Numbered from the stretch's first letter, positions 20,215 through 27,650 are shown. The stretch: 53,647 nt of DNA from JBMNGG01 sp050949705 (GCA_050949705.1 JBMNGG010000019.1:1-53647); one strand, 5' to 3'. Notes: a model not told the origin generated them from the sequence alone. Translations and numbers: made by a program.

Positions 20215-20592
20215 ATGCCAAGAGGAGATAGAACAGGTCCTGTCGGATACGGGCCTATGACTGGCCGTGGAGCAGGTTTTTGTGCTGGTTTTCCGGTGCC
20301 GGGATATTTCAATTCCGTGTGTAGAGGATTCCGGGGAAGAGGTCGCGGTTTTGGTTTTTATGGCCGTGGACAAGGCTTTAGGCATCAATTTTATACAACA
20401 GGTATGCCTTTTTGGGTAAGGGATGTTTACCCTGTTCAGCCTGTCGTCGATTATTACCAAGAGTATAGCAAAGAAAGTGAAATCAATGCTCTTTCCCAAG
20501 AAGCCAAGTTTCTGAAACAAGAACTTAAAGCCATAGAGGACAGACTGGTTCAGCTGAAAAATGCAGAAAAAGAAAATCCCGCTAATGAATAA
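20215..20592 (+). CDS. DUF5320 protein, Gly/Arg-rich with C-terminal coiled coil
   Basis: 125 residues opening with the family signature MPRGDRTGPVGYGPMTGRG. A Gly/Arg/Phe-rich, probably disordered middle (FRGRGRGFGFYGRGQGF) follows, then a C-terminal helix with coiled-coil heptads (about 84-116). DUF5320 proteins recur beside NifX- and Mrp-type genes in anaerobes; the function is unknown. A strong SD site (AAGGAGGTGA) precedes the ATG. It is 82 bp after the second ATPase and ahead of a terminator, so it probably closes the first transcript of the cluster. The rest of that 82-bp gap contains one more SD-like AAGGAGG but no ORF. Confidence 0.88.
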   Translation: MPRGDRTGPVGYGPMTGRGAGFCAGFPVPGYFNSVCRGFRGRGRGFGFYGRGQGFRHQFYTTGMPFWVRDVYPVQPVVDYYQEYSKESEINALSQEAKFLKQELKAIEDRLVQLKNAEKENPANE

Positions 20593-20620
20593 CGGGATTC
20601 AGATTGGGTATATGACATTT

Positions 20621-20655
20621 GTTGGGTGGCCTTACACCGCCCAACGGTTCTTTTT
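20621..20655 (+). terminator. Intrinsic terminator after the DUF5320 gene
   Basis: Nine-bp stem GTTGGGTGG/CCGCCCAAC (20621-20629, 20637-20645; one G-T pair) and the T-rich tail GGTTCTTTTT. Confidence 0.8.
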
Positions 20656-20816
20656 ACCAAATATATTGTAACATAAAATCAAAATAAAAGGGATATTCTA
20701 GTTGTTGTTTTAACATTAATCTTTAAATATCGCTTTGCAATTGGTTTAGTAAAAGGTATGGCAGGAGTTGTGACAATGTAATTTTTAATAAAAAACTGCT
20801 AAAGGAGGAATTGTCT

Positions 20817-21176
20817 TTGAAAGTAGCAATAACTTCTACTGGTAAAGATATGGATTCTATGCTTGATGAAAGATTTGGGCGTGCAAGTTATTTTATCATC
20901 ACAGATATTGATACCGGTGATATTAAGGCTTTTGAGAACACTAACATAAGCAGTGCTCACGGAACAGGCGTCCAAGTAGCGCAGTTTGTCATTGGATTGG
21001 GAGCAAAAGCCCTTATTACTGGCAATGTTGGACCAAATGCCATGAGAGTCCTAAAAGCATCGGGATTGGAAGTGTTTAGGGCAAACTCTATGACAGTAAG
21101 ACAAGCATTAAAAAGTTTTTCTGAAGGTAAACTTCAAAGTATTTCCGAAGCTACAACAGGATCGCATAATGTATAA
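20817..21176 (+). CDS. NifX/NifB C-terminal-like metallocluster-binding protein (first copy)
   Basis: 119 residues forming one dinitrogenase iron-molybdenum cofactor biosynthesis domain (MKVAITSTGKD, DERFGRASYFIITD, ALITGNVGPNAMRVLKASG). Relatives (NifX, NafY, MTH1175-type) bind Fe-S or FeMo-co precursors. No nitrogenase genes lie here, so it more likely carries another metal cluster. It contains no cysteine. TTG 20817 was chosen because AAGGAGG sits 8 bases upstream and relatives start MKVA; the TTG at 20811 is too close to the SD site. Confidence 0.88.
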   Translation: MKVAITSTGKDMDSMLDERFGRASYFIITDIDTGDIKAFENTNISSAHGTGVQVAQFVIGLGAKALITGNVGPNAMRVLKASGLEVFRANSMTVRQALKSFSEGKLQSISEATTGSHNV

Positions 21177-21300
21177 TATAACAGTATATCGATAATTCAA
21201 TCCATGAATAAAAACCATCCCTTGCCCAGGGGGTTCCTTTGGTGGAGTTTACCTCATGTGCTGCTGTTAAGACGTTGGGAGAAAAAGCAGGAAGATTTAT

Positions 21301-21329
21301 TTGACATATGTTCATTACAGTAGTAAAAT
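21301..21329 (+). promoter_or_regulatory. Promoter of the DUF134 gene with operator-like sequence
   Basis: TTGACA (21301-21306), 17 bp, TAAAAT (21324-21329). GACATATGTTCATTAC (21303-21318) overlaps the -35 and resembles the sequence downstream of the cluster's main promoter. Confidence 0.65.
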
Positions 21330-21359
21330 ACCCTTAGAATTATTGGGAGGAGTGTAACT

Positions 21360-21791
21360 TTGGCTAGACCACCTAAATGGCGTCATGTAGAGTTTATACC
21401 AGATACAACATATTTTAAACCTGCCGGAGTGCCCTTGCGACAGCTAGATGAAGTGGTATTAACAGTTGAAGAGCTTGAAGCCATCAGATTAAAAGACCTG
21501 GAGGGTCTTGAACAGGAACCCTGTGCTGAAAGAATGAATATCTCTCGGCCTACTTTTGTCCGTATTATAAATTCAGCTCGTGCTAAGGTGGCCGAAGCAC
21601 TGGTTAAAGGAAAAGCAATTAGAATCGAAGGTGGGACATATCAATATGTCCGGCCTCTTAAATGCTGGAATTGTGGAAATGAATGGAGACAGATACAAGA
21701 TGAAGCCGATAAGGAATGTCCCCAGTGCCACAGTACTAACTGGACACTTAAGATGATGCGCAAAGGTAGACATCACGGGCACAACCGATAA
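21360..21791 (+). CDS. DUF134 DNA-binding protein with C-terminal zinc ribbon
   Basis: 143 residues. The DUF134 part (MARPPKWRHVEFIPDTTYFK; sigma-70 region-4-like helix-turn-helix around EAIRLKDLEGLEQEPCAERM and SRPTFVRIINSARAKVAEAL) is followed by a C-terminal zinc ribbon CWNCGNEW...CPQCHSTNW, which many shorter members lack. It is likely the local transcription factor, perhaps sensing metal or redox state through the four cysteines. Start TTG 21360 has GGGAGGAG 7 bases upstream. An operator-like motif overlaps its own promoter, so autoregulation is plausible. Confidence 0.87.
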   Translation: MARPPKWRHVEFIPDTTYFKPAGVPLRQLDEVVLTVEELEAIRLKDLEGLEQEPCAERMNISRPTFVRIINSARAKVAEALVKGKAIRIEGGTYQYVRPLKCWNCGNEWRQIQDEADKECPQCHSTNWTLKMMRKGRHHGHNR

Positions 21792-21849
21792 CTAAAATAA
21801 GATTGAAAACATGAATCAAACATTTTTTTTAAATGAAAGGGTGTATTTG

Positions 21850-22659
21850 GTGAATCAGAAGAAAGTCAATGAAAAAAACACAGTACAACAAATGAATAAT
21901 TCCCAAGAACCATCAGCAGGTGGCCTAAACCGTATAAAAAAGGTAATAGCCGTAATGAGCGGAAAAGGCGGTGTAGGTAAATCTACGGTAACAGGCCTTT
22001 TAGCTGTGAGTCTTAAAAGACAGGGATACAGTGTGGGTATATTGGATGCAGATATAACAGGACCCAGTATTCCTCGTATGTTTGGCGTTAACAAAAAGCC
22101 GGAAAATATAGGATTAGGCCTACTGCCGCCAGAAAGCTCCACTGGTATTCGTATCATGTCTTTAAACCTTTTGCTTGAAAATGAAGACGACCCTGTCATC
22201 TGGAGAGGGCCTCTTATCGGTAGTGCCATACAGCAGTTTTGGAATGATGTGGTGTGGGGCGATCTAGACTACCTAGTGGTAGATTTGCCGCCAGGAACCA
22301 GTGATGCACCTCTTACTGTTATGCAGTCACTACCTCTGGATGGTATTATTGTTGTTTCATCACCTCAGGAATTAGTTGGCATGGTAGTCAAGAAAGCAGT
22401 AAAAATGGCCAACATGATGAACCTTTTGGTTATAGGCCTTGTTGAAAACTACAGCTATATGGTCTGTCCCAAATGTGGAGAAAAAATAGAGGTATTTGGC
22501 AAGAGTCGGGGTGAGGATGGAGCCAATGAAGCGAAAATACCTTATTTAGGTTCACTGCCTATAGATCACAAACTAGCCAATTTCTGTGATGAAGGCAAGA
22601 TAGAAGAATATGAAAGCAGTGAAACAAGTGATATGGCCAGTTGGGTAAAATTGGACTGA
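21850..22659 (+). CDS. Mrp/NBP35-type Fe-S carrier ATPase
   Basis: P-loop ATPase of the Mrp/ApbC family, thought to hold a transferable [4Fe-4S] cluster and deliver it to targets. Deviant Walker A is GKGGVGKST (about 38-46), the switch region DADITGPSIPRMFG follows, then VVDLPPGTSDAPLTV, and the cluster-binding CPKC near residue 203 within YSYMVCPKCGEKIEVFG. Start GTG 21850 has AAAGGG 8 bases upstream; an ATG at 21811 gives 13 extra residues without an SD site. It lies 58 bp after the DUF134 gene and just before a second NifX-like gene. Confidence 0.92.
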   Translation: MNQKKVNEKNTVQQMNNSQEPSAGGLNRIKKVIAVMSGKGGVGKSTVTGLLAVSLKRQGYSVGILDADITGPSIPRMFGVNKKPENIGLGLLPPESSTGIRIMSLNLLLENEDDPVIWRGPLIGSAIQQFWNDVVWGDLDYLVVDLPPGTSDAPLTVMQSLPLDGIIVVSSPQELVGMVVKKAVKMANMMNLLVIGLVENYSYMVCPKCGEKIEVFGKSRGEDGANEAKIPYLGSLPIDHKLANFCDEGKIEEYESSETSDMASWVKLD

Positions 22660-22685
22660 GATGACACATAAAGGAGGAATCATTT

Positions 22686-23021
22686 GTGAGAATAGCTATA
22701 CCTACTGATAGCGGACAAGTATCTGCCCACTTTGGGCATTGTGAAGAGTTTACGGTATATTATATAGATGAAAGTCAAAAAAAAGTAATCGCAAAAGAAA
22801 TTATTAAAAACCCAGGCCATGAACCAGGTTTTTTACCGGTTTTTTTGGCAAAACAAAACGTGAATTGTATTATCGCCGGAGGCATGGGTTCAAGGGCAAA
22901 ACAGCTTTTTGACCAAAAAAATATACAAACCATAACCGGAGCTTCAGGTATAGTTGATGAAGTCATACAGGAATACCTTGCAGGAAACATTGTGAGCAAG
23001 GGAAATTATTGTGACCATTAA
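22686..23021 (+). CDS. NifX/NifB C-terminal-like metallocluster-binding protein (second copy)
   Basis: 111 residues of the same fold as the product of 20817. It has the HFGHCEEF motif (about 15-22) that the first copy lacks, then GHEPGFLPVFLAKQ and IIAGGMGSRAKQLF. His and Cys in HFGHC are candidate metal ligands. It starts with GTG after AAAGGAGG and is 26 bp downstream of the Mrp ATPase, a pairing common in anaerobes; the ATPase probably loads or unloads a cluster on this carrier. Confidence 0.88.
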   Translation: MRIAIPTDSGQVSAHFGHCEEFTVYYIDESQKKVIAKEIIKNPGHEPGFLPVFLAKQNVNCIIAGGMGSRAKQLFDQKNIQTITGASGIVDEVIQEYLAGNIVSKGNYCDH

Positions 23022-23053
23022 GTGAATATTTCGGGACGGTTCTTTTTTATTCA

Positions 23054-23083
23054 TTGACAGTAATTAATTGAAAATGTTAAAAT
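23054..23083 (+). promoter_or_regulatory. Promoter of the TM1266-family gene leader
   Basis: TTGACA (23054-23059), 18 bp, TAAAAT (23078-23083); start expected at about 23090, exactly at the first base of the leader's 5' hairpin. Confidence 0.65.
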
Positions 23084-23089
23084 AAAAGT

Positions 23090-23252
23090 GATCTGGTGTA
23101 TTGGATACAGCCGATACATTAGATAAAAAAAGTCCATATTATCCTGATTGCGAGGAGATTCCAAGCAAAAGGGCGAGGGGCCACATGAGTTTTTACATAA
23201 TTTATTTACTATGTCAAAAACCTTCGACTTTTTGTCGAAGGTTTTATTTTTT
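23090..23252 (+). promoter_or_regulatory. Structured 5' leader with intrinsic terminator (candidate riboswitch/attenuator)
   Basis: The transcript would begin with a 14-bp hairpin (23091-23104 with 23111-23124, three G-U pairs). A compact element follows at 23148-23168 in which UUGC, GGA, UCC and GCAA nest around a GA/AA internal loop. It ends with a 12-bp perfect terminator (23217-23228 with 23234-23245) and T6, 21 bp before the next start codon. CGAGGG (23174-23179) can pair with CCUUCG of the terminator's left arm, a possible antiterminator. It matches no riboswitch class I know (TPP, THF, FMN, cobalamin, preQ1, Moco and fluoride were considered). Confidence 0.6.
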
Positions 23253-23273
23253 CCGTAGAGGTGGTGATAAGCT

Positions 23274-23528
23274 ATGGATAAAAGAATCGGTGTAGTGGGC
23301 ATTGTGGTTGAAAATTTACAAAGTGCCGATTCAATTAACTCTATACTCCATGAGTACTCACAAATAATTGTAGGTAGAATGGGAATTCCATATAGGGAAA
23401 AAGGTATTTCTGTAATTTCACTAATTGTAGACGGTGGCATGGATGAAATTAGTGCTATGACTGGAAAACTCGGCAAAATTAATGCTGTTTCTGTAAAATC
23501 AGCAATGACCAAAAAAACCACAGTTTAA
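23274..23528 (+). CDS. TM1266-family putative iron-only hydrogenase system regulator
   Basis: 84-residue ferredoxin-fold (ACT/NikR-C-like) protein: MDKRIGVVGIVVENLQSADS, then VGRMGIPYREKGISVISLIVDG and TGKLGKINAVSVKSA, all characteristic of the TM1266 family. The family name comes from its frequent company with [FeFe]-hydrogenase maturation genes (hydE/F/G); none is in this window. It may bind a small effector. AGAGGTGG precedes the ATG. It is preceded by the attenuator-type leader and followed after 24 bp by an ECF S component. Confidence 0.88.
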   Translation: MDKRIGVVGIVVENLQSADSINSILHEYSQIIVGRMGIPYREKGISVISLIVDGGMDEISAMTGKLGKINAVSVKSAMTKKTTV

Positions 23529-23552
23529 AAAAACAATTTAGGGGGTTTGTAT

Positions 23553-24083
23553 ATGAAAAAAAATGTTTTAGCACCTTTCAGTATTAGATGGATTACTAGA
23601 ACAGCTATACTTTTGGCTATCACCCTAGCTTTTCAAATGTTAGGCTTTCCCCAGATGGTGACCGGTCCTGCCGTAAATGCCATGTTATTACTTTCGGGTT
23701 CATATGTAGGTGTGCTTGGTGCAGTGATAATAGGTATACTCACACCTTTGATTGCCTTTTTAAGGGGTATATTAGCACCACCACTAGCACCAATGATTCC
23801 TTTTATCATGGTAGGTAATGCCCTACTAATAATTTCCTATGTTATTTCTCGTGAGAAGATGGGCAAAGGCTATGCCGGATCAGGTATTGGGCTTGTTGTA
23901 GGAGCTATTGTCAAGTTCTTGGTATTATCTTCGGCGGTTATATTTATAGTAAGTGTGCCAGCTCCCGTAGCTAAGGCTATGCAGATTCCACAGCTTTATA
24001 CAGCCATTCTCGGTGGTGTAGTTGCTATTGTGGTAGAGAAAGTAATTAATGCGGCTATTGGCCAAAATAGTTATATGTCATAA
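23553..24083 (+). CDS. ECF transporter S component
   Basis: 176-residue membrane protein with about six helices (AILLAITLAFQMLGFPQMVT, NAMLLLSGSYVGVLGAVIIG, LVVGAIVKFLVLSSAVIFIV). The pattern of Gly-rich helices and the AVIIGILTPLIAFLRGILAP segment are typical of S components. ATG 23553 was chosen for TTTAGGGGG 8 bases before it. Cotranscribed with the TM1266-family gene and thus under the same leader, so the RNA's ligand could be related to this transporter's substrate, which is unknown. Confidence 0.82.
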   Translation: MKKNVLAPFSIRWITRTAILLAITLAFQMLGFPQMVTGPAVNAMLLLSGSYVGVLGAVIIGILTPLIAFLRGILAPPLAPMIPFIMVGNALLIISYVISREKMGKGYAGSGIGLVVGAIVKFLVLSSAVIFIVSVPAPVAKAMQIPQLYTAILGGVVAIVVEKVINAAIGQNSYMS

Positions 24084-24103
24084 TAATTTATCAGTATTAA
24101 TAG

Positions 24104-24145
24104 AAAAATGACAGGGGATTCTTTATATGATCCTCTGTCATTTTT
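24104..24145. terminator. Bidirectional terminator
   Basis: Fifteen-bp stem with one G-U (24104-24118 with 24131-24145), A5 and T5 at its ends, between convergent genes. Confidence 0.85.
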
Positions 24146-24148
24146 ATT

Positions 24149-24484
24149 TTATTGACCTACTCTCTCAGCCAACTCAAGAATTCTCTTATCATGATATGCT
24201 GTTTTCATAGTCAGATTCTCCATATCATTTTGAAGCTTGTCTGCTTTCTTATCAAGGATATCTAGCTTCTCACTGTTTTGTTTATAACCGTCAAATAGTG
24301 CTGAAAGCTTTTCACCATGTTCATGTTCAATTCTAAGCAGGTTTTTTTCAAGCTTATCGATTCTTTCATCAACTTTATCAAATCTCTTATCTATTTGTTC
24401 AAATCTTTTATCTACTCGACTAAAGCCTTTCTGCATTTCAGCATACATCTTTGTTATAACATCTAATACTTCGTCGTCCACCAT
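24149..24484 (-). CDS. Coiled-coil hypothetical protein (111 aa)
   Basis: Cytoplasmic, highly charged protein that is almost wholly helical, with heptad-like repeats (FSRVDKRFEQIDKRFDKVDE, about residues 20-40, containing a degenerate 7-residue KRFxxxD unit). No enzymatic motif or signal peptide. GAGGAGGAAT lies directly before the ATG. Similar small coiled-coil proteins are common in Clostridia and Bacillus, sometimes near phage or DNA-repair genes, but nothing here indicates a role. Monocistronic, sharing the bidirectional terminator with the ECF gene. Confidence 0.75.
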   Translation of the reverse strand: MVDDEVLDVITKMYAEMQKGFSRVDKRFEQIDKRFDKVDERIDKLEKNLLRIEHEHGEKLSALFDGYKQNSEKLDILDKKADKLQNDMENLTMKTAYHDKRILELAERVGQ

Positions 24485-24593
24485 ATTCCTCCTCGGTTAA
24501 ATATTTACACTTTCTTCTTTAACCATACCATTTCCATTATAATGTATTTTCGACAGAATATAAAGAGTTAAAAATAACTACATACGAGTCTAG

Positions 24594-24605
24594 CTGTGGT
24601 ATAAT
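24594..24605 (+). promoter_or_regulatory. Extended -10 promoter of nagZ
   Basis: TGTGGTATAAT with TATAAT at 24600-24605, including the TG one base before the -10. No good -35 box. About 38 bp before the start codon. Confidence 0.55.
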
Positions 24606-24642
24606 TTATTTAAAAAGAAATTTTTATAAAAGGATGACTGTA

Positions 24643-25860
24643 TTGATAAAGAAACTTTTACTTTTAACTATAATCCTCACTATTATATTGTGTAGTTGTG
24701 GGAAAGAAAACGATAACAATAAAGACAATAGGCAGCCTTCTGAAGCTCCCCAACAGGAAGATATTGACCCATTGAAAGGACAGATTGACAATATGACACT
24801 AGATGAGAAAATCGGTCAAATGGTCATTGTAGGCCTAGATGGGTATGAAATTGATGAGCTTACACAAGACATGATAAAACAATACAAGGTTGGGGGATTT
24901 ATTCTTTTTAAGCGAAACATTAAAGATGCCTATCAGACACTAACATTCATAAACTCTTTAAAGGAAGCCAATAAAGAAAACAAAATTCCACTATTTGTTG
25001 CTGCTGATGAGGAAGGCGGGAGTGTCAGCAGAATGCCTGATGAATTCATAAAACTGCCGACTAGTAGGGCAATAGGCAAAATAGATAGTGAAGATTTAGC
25101 ATTTGAGATTGGAAATATCATAGGCCAACAATTAAAATCCCTAGGATTTAATATGAATTTTGCACCAGTCTTAGATATTGACAGTAATCCAAACAATCCT
25201 GTAATAGGCAATAGATCTTTTGGTCCAAATGAAGATATGGTAAGCAGACTTGGTATTGCTGCCATGAATGGAATCCAATCTCATGTAATTTCCACTGTTA
25301 AACACTTTCCCGGCCATGGTGATACTTCAGTAGACTCACATATAGGTCTGCCAATGGTAAATCATGATATTGATAGGCTCAATAATTTTGAGTTGGTACC
25401 CTTTGCTAAAGCCATAAAAGAAGGAACAGATGGAGTAATGATAGCACATATCCTTCTTCCGGCAATTGATGAGGTATACCCGGCTACTTTATCAAAAAAA
25501 GTGATTTCAGATATTTTAAGAGCTGAAATGAAATTTGATGGTATAGTAATCACCGATGACATGACAATGGGTGCAATAACAGAAAACTATGATATTGGTG
25601 ACGCAGCAGTTAAATCAGTGCTGGCAGGTACAGATATAGTTTTAGTTTGTCATGGTTATGAAAATCAAATGAAGGTTATAGAATCACTAAAATTAGCAGT
25701 ATCTAACGACATTATTACAGAAGAAACATTAAATGATCATGTATATAGAGTATTAAAGCTAAAACAAAAATACAAACTAAATGATGAAAACATAGAGACA
25801 GTTGATATAGAAGGAATAAACCGTAAGATCAACGAATTATTGACAAAATACATGAACTAA
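24643..25860 (+). CDS. nagZ: Lipoprotein beta-N-acetylhexosaminidase (GH3, NagZ type)
   Basis: Removes N-acetylglucosamine from muropeptides during wall turnover; the lipoprotein form works outside the membrane in Gram-positives. 405 residues: signal peptide with lipobox LCSC (lipidated Cys19), then a GH3 TIM barrel with the NagZ signature KHFPGHGDTSVDSH (about 220-233), which carries the acid/base His-Asp, and the nucleophile Asp in ITDDMTMGAI near 304. TTG 24643 was chosen because AAAAGGA lies 8 bases upstream; ATG 24634 overlaps that site. Monocistronic. Confidence 0.93.
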   Translation: MIKKLLLLTIILTIILCSCGKENDNNKDNRQPSEAPQQEDIDPLKGQIDNMTLDEKIGQMVIVGLDGYEIDELTQDMIKQYKVGGFILFKRNIKDAYQTLTFINSLKEANKENKIPLFVAADEEGGSVSRMPDEFIKLPTSRAIGKIDSEDLAFEIGNIIGQQLKSLGFNMNFAPVLDIDSNPNNPVIGNRSFGPNEDMVSRLGIAAMNGIQSHVISTVKHFPGHGDTSVDSHIGLPMVNHDIDRLNNFELVPFAKAIKEGTDGVMIAHILLPAIDEVYPATLSKKVISDILRAEMKFDGIVITDDMTMGAITENYDIGDAAVKSVLAGTDIVLVCHGYENQMKVIESLKLAVSNDIITEETLNDHVYRVLKLKQKYKLNDENIETVDIEGINRKINELLTKYMN

Positions 25861-25873
25861 AATTAAGCATGAA

Positions 25874-25920
25874 GAACACCTCATTTTGATGATATTATTT
25901 TTAAAACTCAGGTGTTTTTT
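25874..25920 (+). terminator. Terminator after nagZ
   Basis: AACACCT ... AGGTGTT (7-bp stem with a long AT-rich loop) running into T6. Confidence 0.6.
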
Positions 25921-25940
25921 CATGATTTTTTCATAAGGCA

Positions 25941-25949
25941 TGATATAAT
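25941..25949 (+). promoter_or_regulatory. Extended -10 promoter upstream of rsgA
   Basis: TGATATAAT, i.e. TG-N-TATAAT (25944-25949), with no good -35; start near 25956, about 135 nt before rsgA. Confidence 0.55.
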
Positions 25950-25980
25950 TTATACAGTAATGAGAAGGAGATGAAGTTTT

Positions 25981-26037
25981 ATGTATAATATGCTATTAGC
26001 GGAGATTGTATCAGATAGGGAGGTATGTGTGGAATAA
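25981..26037 (+). CDS. Short upstream ORF in the rsgA leader (18 aa)
   Basis: MYNMLLAEIVSDREVCVE with an excellent SD site (GAAGGAGATG, 8 bases before ATG). Its 3' part lies in the left arm of a hairpin GGGAGGT/ACCTCCC (26018-26024 with 26049-26055) ending 35 bases before the rsgA start. Ribosome passage would open the stem, so translational coupling or attenuation is possible. Confidence 0.45.
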   Translation: MYNMLLAEIVSDREVCVE

Positions 26038-26090
26038 TTCATGCAGAAACCTCCCAAAGATATAATCTAAATCTTTAGGAGGATAGGAAA

Positions 26091-27173
26091 TTGAATAAAA
26101 TAGATATGAAAAACTTGGGGCTTACTGAGGAAATTTTTCAGGAATCCCAGAAATATAAGGACCTTTATATAGGTCGAGTTTCTTCCCAGTATAAGGATAT
26201 GTATAAAGTCATAACAGAAGCCGGTGAGATTACAGCTGAAATTTCGGGTAAATTTCGCTATTATGTAGCTGTTTTATCTCAGTATCCTGCTGTTGGTGAT
26301 TTTGTTATGGTAGACCGTATGGATAATTCACAGGGCATTGGAGTCATACATTATGTGCTAAAAAGGAAAAGTGCCTTTATACGAAAGACAGCAGGTACTA
26401 CAAATGATATGCAAGTTGTAGCGTCCAATATCGATACGGTTTTTATCTGCATGTCAATAAATAATGACTTTAATCCCCGCAGGCTTGAGCGATATATTTC
26501 AATTGCCTGGGATAGTGGCGCAACTCCTGTAGTAGTGCTTACAAAGTCTGATTTATGTCATGATATCGAGGCAAAGCTTGACCAAATTTCATCAATTACA
26601 ATCGGTGTGGATGTGCTTGTGACAACGAGTATATCCAAAGATGGCTATTCATCGATAACTAAATATATAACCTGTGGCCAGACAGTAGCCTTTATAGGCT
26701 CGTCTGGTGTTGGAAAATCAACATTAATAAATCGGCTCGTGGGCAAAGAGATCTTCGATACAAGAGGCATTAGAAATGATGATAAAGGCAGGCATACTAC
26801 TACGAGACGCGAATTAGTACTGCTGCCCGAAGGCGGTGCTGTCATAGATACCCCGGGTATGCGGGAAATTGGAATAATAGGCGCAGATATTTCTAAAACA
26901 TTTACTGATGTAGAGGAGCTTGCTGCTAAATGTAGATTCAGGGATTGTTCCCACGAAAGTGAGCCGGGTTGCGCTGTGAAGAAAGCAATAAATGATGGTA
27001 TTCTAACAACAGAGCGTCTTGAGAGCTATAAAAAACTTAAAAAAGAAGCTAAGTATGATGGCTTAAATTCGAAAATGATAGAAAAAGCAAAGATAAATGA
27101 GATGTTTAAAGGAATGGGTGGCATTAAAAACGCCAGGAGATATATTAAGGAAAAGTGCCGAAAAGGCATGTAA
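26091..27173 (+). CDS. rsgA: Ribosome small subunit-dependent GTPase RsgA
   Basis: Circularly permuted GTPase that assists 30S maturation. 360 residues, longer than the usual 290-330. An N-terminal OB domain is followed by the permuted G motifs: G4 LTKSD near 153, then Walker A GSSGVGKST (203-211), G2 region GRHTTTRRE near 234, G3 DTPGMRE near 255, and the zinc-binding C-x5-C-x7-C segment in CRFRDCSHESEPGC near 284. The start is TTG 26091, set by AGGAGGATAG 5 bases before it. Length and divergence leave open that this is a paralogue of a second RsgA elsewhere. Confidence 0.92.
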   Translation: MNKIDMKNLGLTEEIFQESQKYKDLYIGRVSSQYKDMYKVITEAGEITAEISGKFRYYVAVLSQYPAVGDFVMVDRMDNSQGIGVIHYVLKRKSAFIRKTAGTTNDMQVVASNIDTVFICMSINNDFNPRRLERYISIAWDSGATPVVVLTKSDLCHDIEAKLDQISSITIGVDVLVTTSISKDGYSSITKYITCGQTVAFIGSSGVGKSTLINRLVGKEIFDTRGIRNDDKGRHTTTRRELVLLPEGGAVIDTPGMREIGIIGADISKTFTDVEELAAKCRFRDCSHESEPGCAVKKAINDGILTTERLESYKKLKKEAKYDGLNSKMIEKAKINEMFKGMGGIKNARRYIKEKCRKGM

Positions 27174-27199
27174 TCTAAAGAAGGCTGATAAAATACAAA

Positions 27200-27234
27200 A
27201 ACGGCAAGGATTCCACTTTGGATACCTTGCCGTT
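27200..27234 (+). terminator. Terminator after rsgA
   Basis: Ten-bp perfect stem AACGGCAAGG/CCTTGCCGTT (27200-27209, 27225-27234), with only a weak T tail. The opposing tRNA-Thr transcript ends 13 bp away, so it may serve both. Confidence 0.7.
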
Positions 27235-27246
27235 GTTATCTCCATA

Positions 27247-27321
27247 TGGAGCTGATGGTCGGATTTGAACCGACGACCTGCGCATTACGAGTGCGCTGCT
27301 CTACCCCTGAGCCACATCAGC
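27247..27321 (-). tRNA. tRNA-Thr (anticodon CGT)
   Basis: 75-nt cloverleaf read on the minus strand: acceptor GCTGATG/CATCAGC, D arm GCTCAGGGGTAGAGC, anticodon loop CTCGTAA on stem GCGCA/TGCGC, T arm GTCGGTTCAAATCCGAC, discriminator T and encoded CCA. Reads ACG codons. Confidence 0.96.
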
Positions 27322-27546
27322 CCGCTTTCTTATTTTACAATGTTTCATTGTTTAAGTCAACAAGCTATAAAACTCAGAATTGGTATCGTCTAGGTAAGTC
27401 AAACATATGTGACATGGCCTCAGATATATAGCCTTAAAAACTGCTAGTAAAAACTTACTGTGCAAGGAAGGAATGTCAAGGTCAAAAGCGATCAGCGTAT
27501 CTTGATATTCCTGGGTGAAACAGTATGCTTACTAAGAGGTATTTTT
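27322..27546. other. Intergenic, no gene seen
   Basis: AT-rich stretch upstream of tRNA-Thr with no supported ORF; any tRNA-Thr promoter would lie here on the minus strand. Confidence 0.4.
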
Positions 27547-27650
27547 AAGGTTATCATGTAACTACCGACTATTTCATTTGGTGTTTTAAGGCCAAGAACT
27601 TTCCTTGCGATATTGTTGCATCGATTATTGTATGGTCTAAATGTTCTTTA
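27547..27650 (-). pseudogene. C-terminal remnant of an IS30-like transposase
   Basis: In one minus-strand frame the sequence reads RPYNNRCNNIARKVLGLKTP followed by NEIV, which matches the end of IS30-type transposases (compare NNYPRRIFGYRTANE in the intact copy at 2165). No start, no catalytic core and no terminal repeat survive. It begins at the stop codon of the adjacent reductase gene. Confidence 0.65.

Noticed and set aside
23090..23252. Known riboswitch (TPP, THF, FMN, cobalamin, preQ1, Moco, fluoride)
   Set aside because: The conserved core sequences of these classes as I know them are absent; GCCAC near 23180 is too short to argue for a cobalamin element.
23101..23295. 64-codon ORF starting with TTG in the TM1266 leader
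   Set aside because: No SD site; it runs through the terminator hairpin and overlaps the real TM1266-family start in another frame.
27246..27431. 61-codon ORF over tRNA-Thr
   Set aside because: It is the complement of the tRNA gene; the apparent protein start is a common false prediction over tRNAs.
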